DNA from: Rubinisphaera italica
GTDB lineage: Bacteria; Planctomycetota; Planctomycetia; Planctomycetales; Planctomycetaceae
Assembly: GCF_007859715.1 (NCBI RefSeq)
Contig: NZ_SJPG01000001.1
Location: forward strand, 558,001 to 622,000
Direction: 5' to 3'
Length of the DNA: 64,000 nucleotides
Shown here: positions 44,582 through 54,190 of the stretch, in pieces
Numbering within the stretch: the stretch's first letter is position 1
How the letters are laid out: each line of letters begins with the position of its first letter
Notes under the pieces: generated by a model
What the model was told of the DNA's origin: nothing
The model's input: the letters and a program-made list of their open reading frames with translations, nothing else
Databases searched by the model: none
Made by a program: the position numbers and the translations under genes

Positions 44582-46732
44582 ATGTCACAACAAATCAGCA
44601 GAACAAATCTCTGGCTATTAAAGTTTCCTCACCCTTCGACGCAGATCGGAGTCATTCTTCTGGGACTCGCTCTTGTTGGTTGTCAGACTACAAAGCCATC
44701 TGGGCCAAAACCGAAATCGGTTACCAAACAGTCCGAACCTCGCAATGTCGTTGCAACTGCTGGTCAGATCACTCCCGTTTCAGCAACGGTCGAAATCCCT
44801 GCAGAATCCGAGTTGAGCAATCTTCACTCAGCCGCACTTGCCAGTGCGGCTCCTCGAAGTCTTGAAGATATGGCCCCTTTAGACTACTGGGATCTTACAC
44901 TCGCCGAAGCAATCTCGCTGGCATTGGAGAACGGGAAGATTGTCAAAGATCTTGGAGGACGAATTCTCTCCGCTCCGGAAACTGTGCAGACGGTCTACGA
45001 TCCGGCGATTCGTGAATCGGAACCATTATATGGCGTCGAAGGTGCATTGAGTGAATTCGATGCTCAACTGGCAAGCAGTTTCCTATACTCAAAAAATGAT
45101 CGGACCGTCAACAATATCACTCTGGGAGGCGGGACTCGAAACATCGAGCAGAATCTTGCGAATGCAACCGTTGAACTCAACAAAACCACCGCTACCGGTT
45201 CGACGTTCGCAATGCGTAATATCACATTGTATAACGCCAGCAATCAGCCCACGAATCTGTTTCCTTCTGCCTACGACACCCTGTTCGAGTTCGAAGCGAG
45301 ACAGCCTCTTATGCAGGGAGCGGGAGTTGATTTTAACCGCATCGCGGGACCGAACGCTCAACCAGGATTCAATTTTTCAAATGGTGTTCTGGTCGCGCGA
45401 ACAAACACTGACATTAGTATCGCCGAGCTTGAAACCGGGCTACGCGATTTTACGAGTCAGGTCGAAGACGCCTATTGGGAATTGTACTTTGCCTACCGCA
45501 ATCTTGATGGCTGGAAGCAGGCACGAGATGCGGCCCGGAAAACCTGGGAAGACATCAAAGCTCAGCAAGGCTTGCCCGGCGGAACGGCTGAACGTGAAGC
45601 ACGAGCTCGTGTGCAGTATTTCATCTATGAAGATCTCGTCCAGGAAGCACTGAATGGAAATCCGCGCGAAGGTCGTTCTGTGGGAGTGTATCGTGGCGAA
45701 CGACGACTCAGGATGCTGTTAGGGCTGCCGAACAATGATGGCTGCATGTTGAGGCCCGTTGATGAGCCAATTCAAGCGAAGATCTGTTTTGATTGGGATT
45801 ATTCACTGAGTGAGGCCCTGTCTCGTCGTTCAGAAATCCGCAAACAGAAATGGGTCGTCAAACGGGATGAACTCCAATTGCAGGCGGCAAAAAACTTTTT
45901 GAAGCCCAGATTTGATATGGTTGCACTCGGACGGATGCGAGGATTTGGTAATGATCTGATTGGTGCCAGGAATTCAGCGATGCGAGATGCCCGGAGTGGT
46001 GATCATCCCGAGTGGCAGGTGGGTGTCGAGTTGACCGTGCCAATCGGATTTCGACAGGCACAGGCTGGTGTGCGACACGCAGAGCTAAAATTGATGCGTG
46101 ACCGGGCGATCCTGCGAGAACAGGAACTTGTGATTGCGCATCAGGTTGGCGATGCAATTTCGGAAGTGAATCGAGCCTATGCCTCGATCAGCACAAGTTA
46201 CAACCGGTTGATTGCTGCCCAGGAGCGACTGACAGCCGCCCAGGAAGTCTATCAGGTAGATAAGGTGTCGATTGACCTAGTGCTGGATGCTCAACAGGAA
46301 CTGGCTCAATCCTTAACGGATTACCACAATTCGACGAAAGAATATGAGCTCGCCAAGAAAGAGGTTTACTTTCAATCGGGAACTTTGCTCAGCATGCATG
46401 GAGTTCATTTCAGCGAAGGTTCCTGGGCAGCAGCCGATTACTACGATGCTGCTGAAACCAGTCGTACTAGAGTTCCAGCCTCGCCGCGCCTGAAGCAGAA
46501 CGAACCTGGATTCATCAGTGCAGGCGAGCAGCCGCAACTCCCACCATTGGCCAGTGAGTCGATGATAACAGAGCAAGAAAATTTGATTGAAGAGTTGCCT
46601 TTGCCCATAGCCGTTGAGGAGATTTCTTCAACACCCGACTGGGCAAACGAGTCGCTGATACTCCCTCTTCCCGAACCAATCGGTTTGCAAGAAGAGGCTG
46701 AAAGTCCCTTGCCGGCTCCTGCGATCGAGTAA
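44582..46732 (+). CDS. TolC-type outer-membrane channel lipoprotein
   Basis: From ATG 44582 (GAGGGA six bases upstream) the protein has 716 residues; upstream TTG 44540 is less likely. The N-terminus carries a lipobox, LGLALVGC. The core is TolC/OEP-like: an opening DLTLAEAISLALENG, a paired-helix pattern with long coiled coils (ELETGLRDFTSQVEDAYWELYFAYRN; DAISEVNRAYASISTSYNRLIAAQERL), and RRSEIRKQ. An extra acidic/proline-rich tail of about 100 residues follows the second helical part. Such channels form the outer-membrane exit of type I and efflux systems. It lies next to adaptor genes and 0.9 kb after the giant gene. Confidence 0.88.
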   Translation: MSQQISRTNLWLLKFPHPSTQIGVILLGLALVGCQTTKPSGPKPKSVTKQSEPRNVVATAGQITPVSATVEIPAESELSNLHSAALASAAPRSLEDMAPLDYWDLTLAEAISLALENGKIVKDLGGRILSAPETVQTVYDPAIRESEPLYGVEGALSEFDAQLASSFLYSKNDRTVNNITLGGGTRNIEQNLANATVELNKTTATGSTFAMRNITLYNASNQPTNLFPSAYDTLFEFEARQPLMQGAGVDFNRIAGPNAQPGFNFSNGVLVARTNTDISIAELETGLRDFTSQVEDAYWELYFAYRNLDGWKQARDAARKTWEDIKAQQGLPGGTAEREARARVQYFIYEDLVQEALNGNPREGRSVGVYRGERRLRMLLGLPNNDGCMLRPVDEPIQAKICFDWDYSLSEALSRRSEIRKQKWVVKRDELQLQAAKNFLKPRFDMVALGRMRGFGNDLIGARNSAMRDARSGDHPEWQVGVELTVPIGFRQAQAGVRHAELKLMRDRAILREQELVIAHQVGDAISEVNRAYASISTSYNRLIAAQERLTAAQEVYQVDKVSIDLVLDAQQELAQSLTDYHNSTKEYELAKKEVYFQSGTLLSMHGVHFSEGSWAAADYYDAAETSRTRVPASPRLKQNEPGFISAGEQPQLPPLASESMITEQENLIEELPLPIAVEEISSTPDWANESLILPLPEPIGLQEEAESPLPAPAIE

Positions 46733-47647
46733 CTATTTTTCATGATATCGAGGACGAATCGTCAGTTTCCCATGGACTCCGGGTCTGAGTAATCGGTCCG
46801 GGTTTTCTACCTCCGCCCACACACGAATCGTCCCATTTATCGGTTGAACTTCAGGGCTGACATAGGTAACCAGACCTTGAAACTTTTCGATCCGATCTCC
46901 AGGCGGCAGAGCAACCTCAAATTCGACTTCACGACCTTGAAGTTCTGGGCCATATTTTTGGCCATCGAGTGTAACTTCTATTCTCAGTCGATCCATTCGA
47001 ATGATCTTGACGATTGGATCCCCTGGATTGAGCCATTCGCCAGGTTGAGCTAACACTTCCGCGACCTGTCCATCAATCGGAGCGAGAATCTGACGTCGAG
47101 CCACTCGGACCACAGCCGCTTCGTATTCTCTTTTATCTAGCTGTTGATTCAGTTTCGCGATACGCATATCTCGCTCTGCCTGCTCAATCGAGAGCGAAGA
47201 TTTTTCAACAACCAGACGCAGACGATCGAGCTCGGTTTGAGAGATACTGTCCGGCACACGGCGAACGGCATCCCTTGAAAGACGCAGCTCCGATTCTGCC
47301 ACTTCTAGAGACTTCTCTGCAAAGCGTCTGTCGACATCATTACTACTTTTCTCTTGAGCGATTTCTTTTTCGATACCAGCTAAATAGGCGTCGATTTTCA
47401 CCAGCTCGTCATTAAGTCGCCCGATAGGGGCTCCTTTTTGCAGCAACTGTCCTTCCGTGGCGAGCACCTCGGTCAGTTGACCGGACTCCGTCGCCGGAAC
47501 GTACACTTCAGCGATGAGCCGAACGAGGGCATCATTAATCAATATGGGCTTTGTAGTTGAAACAATTTCATCAGACTGGACGTCCATTGAATAAACCGTC
47601 ACAATACAAAGAGCAAAGGCAAAATAAATCATAGGTTTGTAGTGCAT
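46733..47647 (-). CDS. HlyD/RND-type periplasmic adaptor protein
   Basis: The 304-aa protein has a signal peptide (MIYFAFALCIVTVYS), then a split lipoyl/barrel-sandwich domain (VYVPATESGQLTEVLATEGQLLQKGAPIGRL... ILAPIDGQVAEVLAQPGEWLNPGDPI) around a coiled-coil hairpin (about 85-185), and a beta-barrel end with LLRPGVHGKLTI. Adaptors of this type join an inner-membrane exporter to a TolC-like channel. Its stop abuts the TolC-like stop, so the two genes converge tail to tail and are not co-transcribed. It diverges from the GAF-HlyD gene across 216 bases. No pump or ABC ATPase gene is adjacent. Confidence 0.88.
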   Translation of the reverse strand: MHYKPMIYFAFALCIVTVYSMDVQSDEIVSTTKPILINDALVRLIAEVYVPATESGQLTEVLATEGQLLQKGAPIGRLNDELVKIDAYLAGIEKEIAQEKSSNDVDRRFAEKSLEVAESELRLSRDAVRRVPDSISQTELDRLRLVVEKSSLSIEQAERDMRIAKLNQQLDKREYEAAVVRVARRQILAPIDGQVAEVLAQPGEWLNPGDPIVKIIRMDRLRIEVTLDGQKYGPELQGREVEFEVALPPGDRIEKFQGLVTYVSPEVQPINGTIRVWAEVENPDRLLRPGVHGKLTIRPRYHEK

Positions 47648-47863
47648 GGAGACTTACCTAATAAACATGTAAGAATGAGTAGGGACATTTGCAGAACTTA
47701 AACTGAGTTTTGATTACTGCGTAAAGTCAATATAAAACTCTTGTCTCTGCTGCCATGCTGTCGATTATCTCATTGTGAAGTAGAATTGCAATTCCCTAGA
47801 CTGAATTTCCGTAGCTCTTACTGAGTATGGATGCTTTCTTAGTCTTGTTACGAATATAGGGCG

Positions 47864-49840
47864 ATGACTGAACCTGTTATAAATCCCCCAGACAACCCTA
47901 CCGAGCAAATCGCATTACTGATTGATGAAATCGCCAGACTTGCGGAAACGGATCTTGGCGAGAAGGAATTCTACCAGGAGCTTCTCGGTCGTCTGACGGA
48001 AATCATTCCACAGCAGCGGTCAATTGCCTGGCGTCTGCTGCCCTCGGGATGGGAGGTTGTCGCGCAAGCGGGATCTCGTATTGACGAAGACTCATCAAGT
48101 GTTGAATTGGCTCAGCTAGATGAAATGCGAGTCAAAGGCGACACACGGTTTCTTCTACCCGATCCCAATCAAAATGACTTGATTGCACCAGTATTACTTT
48201 CGAGTGTTACCAGCGGCGATGAATGCTATGCAGTACTTGAGATTCAATTTCGCGAGACGGAGCCAAAGTTCGATCATGCGACCATTCAACAATTATGTCG
48301 CGTCATTTCGGATTTGGCAGCCGCGTATCATCGTCAGCAAATGCTGAGAACTCTCAAACGTGAACAAGCCTGGTGGCAGGCGTTGGATCAGTTTAGTCAG
48401 TCGATTCACGCGAGTCTGAATCGTACTGAAGTGTGCTACACAATCGCTAATGAGGGACGTCGAGCTGTTGGTTGCGATCGACTCACAGTGTTCACTCGAC
48501 ACCGGGGAACGTATCGAGCCGCGGCAATCAGTGGATTGGATTCGATCAACCGACGGGCCAATAGTGTCCGTCGACTGGAAGATCTGATTAAAATCGTGCT
48601 TCCGCTCGGCGAGCCTGTTGAGTATCCCAATGAATCGAGTTCTTTTCCAAGCCACGTGGAGGCAGCTTTTGTCGCCAGTATTGATGAATCAGATGCCCGT
48701 CAAATTCGAGTTGCACCGCTCGTCGATCGTGGTGACAGCGATCGCAAGGAGAAAGATTGGCGTCCTCCCATAATCATTGGTGGGATCGTGGCGGAACAGT
48801 TCGCCGGAAAACTAGTCGATCATGAACGCCTGACTGCGATTGCCCAGCATGCCACGACTGCACTACGCAATGTCAATCAGCATCATGGCGTCTTTTTGTT
48901 GCCACTCTGGTCGGCACTGGGGCAACTCAGCTGGATTGTCAGGGCGAGAACGCTGCCAAAAACCTTACTCGTTGTGATGCTACTCGTGAGTGCAATCGCC
49001 GCCTTGATCGGCGTTCCCGCTGAATTTGAACTTCAGGCAGAAGGAACACTGCAACCGGTTGAACAGCGGTTTGTCTTCGCCCCAGAAAACGGCGTAGTCG
49101 ATCAACTTTTCGTCTCACATCAGAGTGAAGTAGTAGAGGATGAGGAACTACTGCAACTTCGCAGTGCGCAAATGAATCTTCAGCTTGAAGAAGTTGAAGG
49201 CGAGCTGGAAACGACAATAAAAAAAATAGCGGTCATCGCAGCCGCGACCGCTGATGTTTCGAGCGGTGAGCTGACGCGTGCGCGTTACAATCAAATGATT
49301 GCCGAACGTGAAGAACTTGTGACTTGGCGAGACAGTCTCATCAAGCAGCGGGAAATGCTACAGAAACGATTCCAAGCGCTGACTTTGCGAAGCGAAATAA
49401 ACGGCCAGGTGATCACAGCGAATCTTGCTGAGTTACTGGCGGGGCGACCTGTTTCACGTGGGCAAATCTTAATGACCGTCGCGAGACTCGATGGCGAATG
49501 GGAATTGGATTTACTTTTGCCGGACAAGCGGATTGGTCATCTCGATCATGCACGTCGTACAGGTTCAGAAGACCTGAATGTTGAATTCATACTCGCCACC
49601 GAACCCGAAACGACACGGTCGGGAACGATTCGTGAATACGGTGATGTGACTATGCTTAATGAATCGCAAACCGATTACGGCTTGCCGATTAAAGTAGCAT
49701 TCGAGGAAAAAACGATCGCACAACTTCGTCCCGGGGCTCGAGTCATCGCAAAAATTCAGTGTGGCCAACGACCACTTGGCTACGTCTGGTTTCACGATGT
49801 CTACGAGTTCTTGCAGACGCAGTGGTTTCGATACTTTTAG
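47864..49840 (+). CDS. GAF-domain/HlyD fusion adaptor
   Basis: The 658-aa protein has a cytoplasmic N-terminal half with a GAF-like sensor region (roughly residues 165-345, around FSQSIHASLNRTEVCYTIANEG and RLTAIAQHATTALRNV). A transmembrane segment follows (about 364-385, LLVVMLLVSAIAALIGV). The C-terminal half is an HlyD-type adaptor: GTLQPVEQRFVFAPENGVV, a coiled coil near 435-500, LRSEINGQVITANLAEL and LRPGARVIAKI. Joining a ligand sensor to an export adaptor is unusual and would couple a cytoplasmic signal to secretion. It begins a run of four same-strand genes ending at 54886. The ATG has only a weak AGGG before it. Confidence 0.85.
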   Translation: MTEPVINPPDNPTEQIALLIDEIARLAETDLGEKEFYQELLGRLTEIIPQQRSIAWRLLPSGWEVVAQAGSRIDEDSSSVELAQLDEMRVKGDTRFLLPDPNQNDLIAPVLLSSVTSGDECYAVLEIQFRETEPKFDHATIQQLCRVISDLAAAYHRQQMLRTLKREQAWWQALDQFSQSIHASLNRTEVCYTIANEGRRAVGCDRLTVFTRHRGTYRAAAISGLDSINRRANSVRRLEDLIKIVLPLGEPVEYPNESSSFPSHVEAAFVASIDESDARQIRVAPLVDRGDSDRKEKDWRPPIIIGGIVAEQFAGKLVDHERLTAIAQHATTALRNVNQHHGVFLLPLWSALGQLSWIVRARTLPKTLLVVMLLVSAIAALIGVPAEFELQAEGTLQPVEQRFVFAPENGVVDQLFVSHQSEVVEDEELLQLRSAQMNLQLEEVEGELETTIKKIAVIAAATADVSSGELTRARYNQMIAEREELVTWRDSLIKQREMLQKRFQALTLRSEINGQVITANLAELLAGRPVSRGQILMTVARLDGEWELDLLLPDKRIGHLDHARRTGSEDLNVEFILATEPETTRSGTIREYGDVTMLNESQTDYGLPIKVAFEEKTIAQLRPGARVIAKIQCGQRPLGYVWFHDVYEFLQTQWFRYF

Positions 49841-50010
49841 AAACTATCTCAGTCCGAATTCTGGCTAAGAGTGTTCGGTGAAGACTTGAATATCAATTGA
49901 CGAATCCGAGCCTTACCTCGATGAAATCAACACAACCATCAAATCGAATAATGTCGGACAATTAGGCAGTCGTGTTTGCATACTGATTGGAACCTGGGCT
50001 TAGACTTCAA

Positions 50011-52239
50011 ATGGCGATGGAAGCAGTCATAACGACAATTGAGCACCGCCCGTTGGGTTTACGGATGCGACCTGATTTGCGGTCTGAACGTCAGGCTCAG
50101 CAGGGGCAGGTTTGGTGGGTCGTCAAAGATCCGCTTTCACTGAAGTATTTTCGTTTACGTGAAGAGCAATACGCCGCACTCAATCTGCTCGATGGAGAAA
50201 CATCTCTGGAGAAGATTCGTGAGATACTTTCGCTACAATTTCCCGCGATCGCGATTTCACATCATCAACTCCAGTCTCTCTGTCTCATGTTTCATCGTTC
50301 TGGCCTGGTATTGGCCGATGGTTTCGGTCAGGCACATCCACTCTTGAAACGTAAGCGAACTCAGCAGCGCCGAATTCTGGCATCCAAATTCATGAGTCTG
50401 CTGTGGATCAAGCTTCCAGGGTTTGACCCTGATCATTATTTATCCCGCCTGGCTCCGAAACTGAGCTGGCTGTTTCATCCCGTGTCCGTCGTTCTCAGTC
50501 TCGTCTGGATTTTAGCGGCTTTATTTCTTGTCCTCAATCACTTCGCAGTTTTTCAGGCAAAACTACCGAGTTATGAAGAGTTCTTTTCTGCTGGGAATTT
50601 GCTGTGGCTGATGGCCGGTCTCGCGATCACCAAAGTGTTTCATGAACTCGGACACGCAATCGCGTGCAAGCACTTCGGTGGTGAATGTCACAACATTGGA
50701 ATTATGCTGCTGGTCTTCACTCCCTGTTTATACTGTGATACTTCAGATTCCTGGATGCTGGCGAATAAATGGAAGCGAGCTGCCATTGGTGCGGCAGGCA
50801 TGTATGTTGAATTGATCATCGCCGCCGGATGCGTGTTTGTATGGTGGAACACCCAGCCCGGTCTGATTCACTATTTATGCCTGAGCATGGTCACCGTCAG
50901 TTCGATTTCCACGCTCATTTTCAATTCTAACCCATTACTACGATACGATGGCTACTACATTTTATCGGATCTGATGGAGGTTCCTAATCTCAGTTCTCGT
51001 GCCCAATCTGTTCTGGTTGGCGTTCTTGAACACATCTTTCTCAACCTGCCGAGCAAACTGAAACAGGTGATTCCGCGTCAGCATCGCACATTGTTTGTGA
51101 CGTATGCGATCGCCGCACCGATTTACCGCTGGTTTGTTGTAATTGTAATCCTGTGGTTTCTCGCAGAATTATTTGAGCCTTGGGGATTAAAGTCGATTGG
51201 ATATGTGCTGATTTCCATGTCGGTTGCGGGAATGATATTGACGCCCGCCTGGAAGGTGTTTCAGTATTTTCGTACTCCTGGAAAGTTCGCCAACATGAGA
51301 AAGTTCCGTGTGACCATCGCTTCGTTTTCGGCGTTGTTGGTCTTATCGCTGATTGCACTCATTCCGGTCCCTCAGCGGATTTTCACCAGTGTCGTCCTGC
51401 AACCACGAGATGCCGAACGTGTTTACGTTTCAGTCCCGGGTTCGATCTTCGAACTTGCTGTTGAACCGGGGGACCGTGTTGCAAGAGGCACCGTATTAGC
51501 GGAATTAAAGAACCCGGAAATTGAAAACGAGTTGGTGCGGTTGCGGGGACAATTGGAGCGAGTCCGCCAACAGCTGAAAAATTTGCAGCGGCAACAGTCT
51601 GATGACGCCTCGGCAGTCCAGAGTTTGCCACAAGTTCAGGAGACATTGACGTCGCTAACTGACCGAGTGGCCCAGTTAGAGTCGGAACAATCTCGACTTA
51701 AATTGACGGCCAGCCGATCGGGGATCATCATCGCCGGGCCTGCAATACCATCGATGGAGTACCGTTCAAATGATCTTCCCGTATTTTCAGGGACTCCATT
51801 CCAGCCTAAAAACAAGGGCGCCTGGTTAGAAACGGGCACGCTGTTTTGCCTTATTGGAGAAGCCAGTCAGTATTCCGCAATTCTACTAATAGATCAAACC
51901 GAAATTGATCGAGTCCGTCGCGATCAACGAGTCGATATTCGCGTGGCGGAATATCCTGCTCGATCGTGGCGTGGACGCATTAGGGATCTGAGCACAAACC
52001 GTATCGAATTTGCTCCACGCGAGACCTCAATTAAAACAGGCGGTACGTTGCAGACGGAAACTAACGCCGACGGCCTGGAACGACCTCTTAACTCCACGTA
52101 CGAAGCTCGAGTGCCGCTCGAAATTAGCGATGAGTCAATACTTCCCGGATTTCGGGGAACGGCAAAAATTCATATCGGCAGCCAACCATTAGGAAAAGCC
52201 TGGTGGCGAACTCTTGTTACGCTGTTCCGATTTGGTTGA
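50011..52239 (+). CDS. M50-family membrane metalloprotease fused to adaptor-like domain
   Basis: From ATG 50011 the protein has 742 residues; TTG 49987 is also possible. Residues about 20-115 resemble a PqqD-like winged-helix (FRLREEQYAALNLLDGETSLEKI). Several membrane segments follow with the zinc motif HELGHA near residue 211 and NPLLRYDGYY near 306, the second metal-ligand region of site-2-type proteases. After more membrane spans, the C-terminal third is a barrel-sandwich/HlyD-like domain with a coiled coil (IFELAVEPGDRVARGTVLAEL... PGFRGTAKIHIG). The fusion suggests a protease working within an export complex, perhaps cutting a membrane-bound leader. All motif residues are intact. Spacer 49841-50010 shows nothing else. 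Confidence 0.88.
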   Translation: MAMEAVITTIEHRPLGLRMRPDLRSERQAQQGQVWWVVKDPLSLKYFRLREEQYAALNLLDGETSLEKIREILSLQFPAIAISHHQLQSLCLMFHRSGLVLADGFGQAHPLLKRKRTQQRRILASKFMSLLWIKLPGFDPDHYLSRLAPKLSWLFHPVSVVLSLVWILAALFLVLNHFAVFQAKLPSYEEFFSAGNLLWLMAGLAITKVFHELGHAIACKHFGGECHNIGIMLLVFTPCLYCDTSDSWMLANKWKRAAIGAAGMYVELIIAAGCVFVWWNTQPGLIHYLCLSMVTVSSISTLIFNSNPLLRYDGYYILSDLMEVPNLSSRAQSVLVGVLEHIFLNLPSKLKQVIPRQHRTLFVTYAIAAPIYRWFVVIVILWFLAELFEPWGLKSIGYVLISMSVAGMILTPAWKVFQYFRTPGKFANMRKFRVTIASFSALLVLSLIALIPVPQRIFTSVVLQPRDAERVYVSVPGSIFELAVEPGDRVARGTVLAELKNPEIENELVRLRGQLERVRQQLKNLQRQQSDDASAVQSLPQVQETLTSLTDRVAQLESEQSRLKLTASRSGIIIAGPAIPSMEYRSNDLPVFSGTPFQPKNKGAWLETGTLFCLIGEASQYSAILLIDQTEIDRVRRDQRVDIRVAEYPARSWRGRIRDLSTNRIEFAPRETSIKTGGTLQTETNADGLERPLNSTYEARVPLEISDESILPGFRGTAKIHIGSQPLGKAWWRTLVTLFRFG

Positions 52240-52285
52240 ATTTATAGTAATCCATGATTAGTTCCTGGAAGGTGTTTTTTCTCTC

Positions 52286-54142
52286 ATGAGGCACGGACGA
52301 CTCAGAAAACAAGCCTCGATGATCCTTGCATTGGCGGGTCGTTATGCCAGGTCCAGTGAGGCGGAATTACTGGAACGTGCCCGTCAACTGCAGTGGGCCG
52401 CGAAGTCAGGAAAGGCACTCAAACGGCTACTTCCAGAAGCCTACGCAATCGGAATTGTCGCCTCGGAACGTCATCTTGGACTACGACACTATCCCGTCCA
52501 AATACTGGCAGCAATCGAATTGTTCGCAGGCCGGGTTGTGGAGATGCAAACTGGAGAAGGAAAAACACTGACAGCAGTGCTGCCAGTTTTTCTGCGCTCT
52601 CTTCCTGGCAAAGGTGTGCACGTTATTACCGCTAATGAATATCTCGCACAACGTGATGCCAAACAGATGAGACCTGTCTTTGCAGCACTGGGAATGTCCT
52701 GCGGTTGCCTCCACTCAAAGTTGCCTCACGGAGAAAGGCAGCAGCAATATCGCTGTGATATTACCTACGGAACAGCCAGCGAGTTCGGATTTGATTTTCT
52801 ACGAGATCGGTTGCAAGGCCGCACATCTGAGTTGGTTGCAAACGATAATCAACAATTTTTGCAGCGAACTCATGAATTCGCGCTCATCGATGAAGCAGAC
52901 AGCATACTAATCGATGAAGCACGCACACCGCTGATCATTGGTGTTGACCAGGGAAGTCTTGCCGAGCGTAATCATCTTTTTGGATGGGCACGAAATCAAG
53001 TTTCGAAACTCACTGCTGAAACGGACTATCTCATAGACGCCAAGACCCGTTCCGTCAGTCTGACCAGACAAGGCGGTCGAGCGGTAATTGCCTCCATCAA
53101 GCCAATTAAAATCGCTTCCTTTTCGACGGAAAAACTGTTTGATGCCGTCGAAAAAGCAATCACTGCTGAATTGATTTTTCAACTTGGCCGGGACTACGTG
53201 ATCGACGACGGAGAGATTGTAATCATCGACGAAGGAACCGGGCGTAAGTTAGAGGGAAGGAAGTGGCAAGCCGGTCTGCACCAGGCGATTGAAGCGAAAG
53301 AGAATCTGGAAGTTACCTCAGAAACAGGCTCCGCTGCTCGAATTACGATTCAGTCGTACTTTCGACGCTACAATCATCTCGCGGGCATGACCGGAACGGC
53401 GACACCAGTTCGGCTGGATCTTCGCCGTGTTTATAAACTGCACGTCTCCGAAATACCAACTCATCGTGTGTGCCGACGTATCGGATCTCGGCCGCGTATT
53501 TTTCCAACTCAACAGCTAAAAAATGCGGCCATACTTCAGTCGATCCGCGAGTACTTGAAACTGGGACGAGCAATCCTCGTGGGCACTCCATCAGTCTACG
53601 CCTCCGCTACGCTGGCTGAAGAATTGACAAAAGCTGGCATCCCTCATCGTGTTCTCAATGCGATTTTGCACGATCAGGAAGCAGAAATTGTGCAGCAGGC
53701 TGGCCAGCGCGATCGCGTAACTATCGCAACCAACATGGCTGGCCGAGGTTCGGATATCCCACTCGATACATACGTTAAAGAGCACGGAGGATTGCATGTG
53801 ATTGCCACCGAAATGCACCTCTCTCGACGAATTGATCGACAGCTGATTGGGCGCTGTGCTCGCCAGGGGGATCCAGGAAGTTACCAGTTCTTCCTCAGCC
53901 TGGAAGATGAACTCTTCCGCATCTTACCATTTGATCAATACCAGCGCATGCTGGCACAGATTAGTGGAAAGAGCTCTTCGGAGTTGCCCCTCAAGTGGCT
54001 TCGCGTCTTTCAACGACTTCAGCGTCGACAGGAGCGACTCGACTCACGGGCTATTCGACGATTGCTACGCGTGGAAAAGGATCGAACAAAGCACATGGAG
54101 AACGCCAGCCTTGATCCATTCCTTCACGCCACCGATCGATAA
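52286..54142 (+). CDS. short SecA-like translocase ATPase
   Basis: The 618-aa protein has SecA signatures in order: QILAAIELFAGRVVEMQTGEGKT (Walker A from residue about 87), VITANEYLAQRDA, TYGTASEFGFDFLRD, Walker B LIDEADSILIDEARTPLIIG, a preprotein-cross-linking domain, YFRRYNHLAGMTGTA, TIATNMAGRGSDIPLD and GRCARQGDPGSYQFFLSLEDE. It stops soon after the second helicase domain, so most of the helical scaffold/wing and the zinc-binding end of ordinary SecA (about 850-950 residues) are missing. It starts 46 bases after the M50 gene. I infer an accessory SecA serving this cluster, not the housekeeping SecA. Confidence 0.88.
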   Translation: MRHGRLRKQASMILALAGRYARSSEAELLERARQLQWAAKSGKALKRLLPEAYAIGIVASERHLGLRHYPVQILAAIELFAGRVVEMQTGEGKTLTAVLPVFLRSLPGKGVHVITANEYLAQRDAKQMRPVFAALGMSCGCLHSKLPHGERQQQYRCDITYGTASEFGFDFLRDRLQGRTSELVANDNQQFLQRTHEFALIDEADSILIDEARTPLIIGVDQGSLAERNHLFGWARNQVSKLTAETDYLIDAKTRSVSLTRQGGRAVIASIKPIKIASFSTEKLFDAVEKAITAELIFQLGRDYVIDDGEIVIIDEGTGRKLEGRKWQAGLHQAIEAKENLEVTSETGSAARITIQSYFRRYNHLAGMTGTATPVRLDLRRVYKLHVSEIPTHRVCRRIGSRPRIFPTQQLKNAAILQSIREYLKLGRAILVGTPSVYASATLAEELTKAGIPHRVLNAILHDQEAEIVQQAGQRDRVTIATNMAGRGSDIPLDTYVKEHGGLHVIATEMHLSRRIDRQLIGRCARQGDPGSYQFFLSLEDELFRILPFDQYQRMLAQISGKSSSELPLKWLRVFQRLQRRQERLDSRAIRRLLRVEKDRTKHMENASLDPFLHATDR

Positions 54143-54190
54143 TCACAACAAGTGTTTTGACCCTCAATGAATATCAGATGAGTTTATTCA

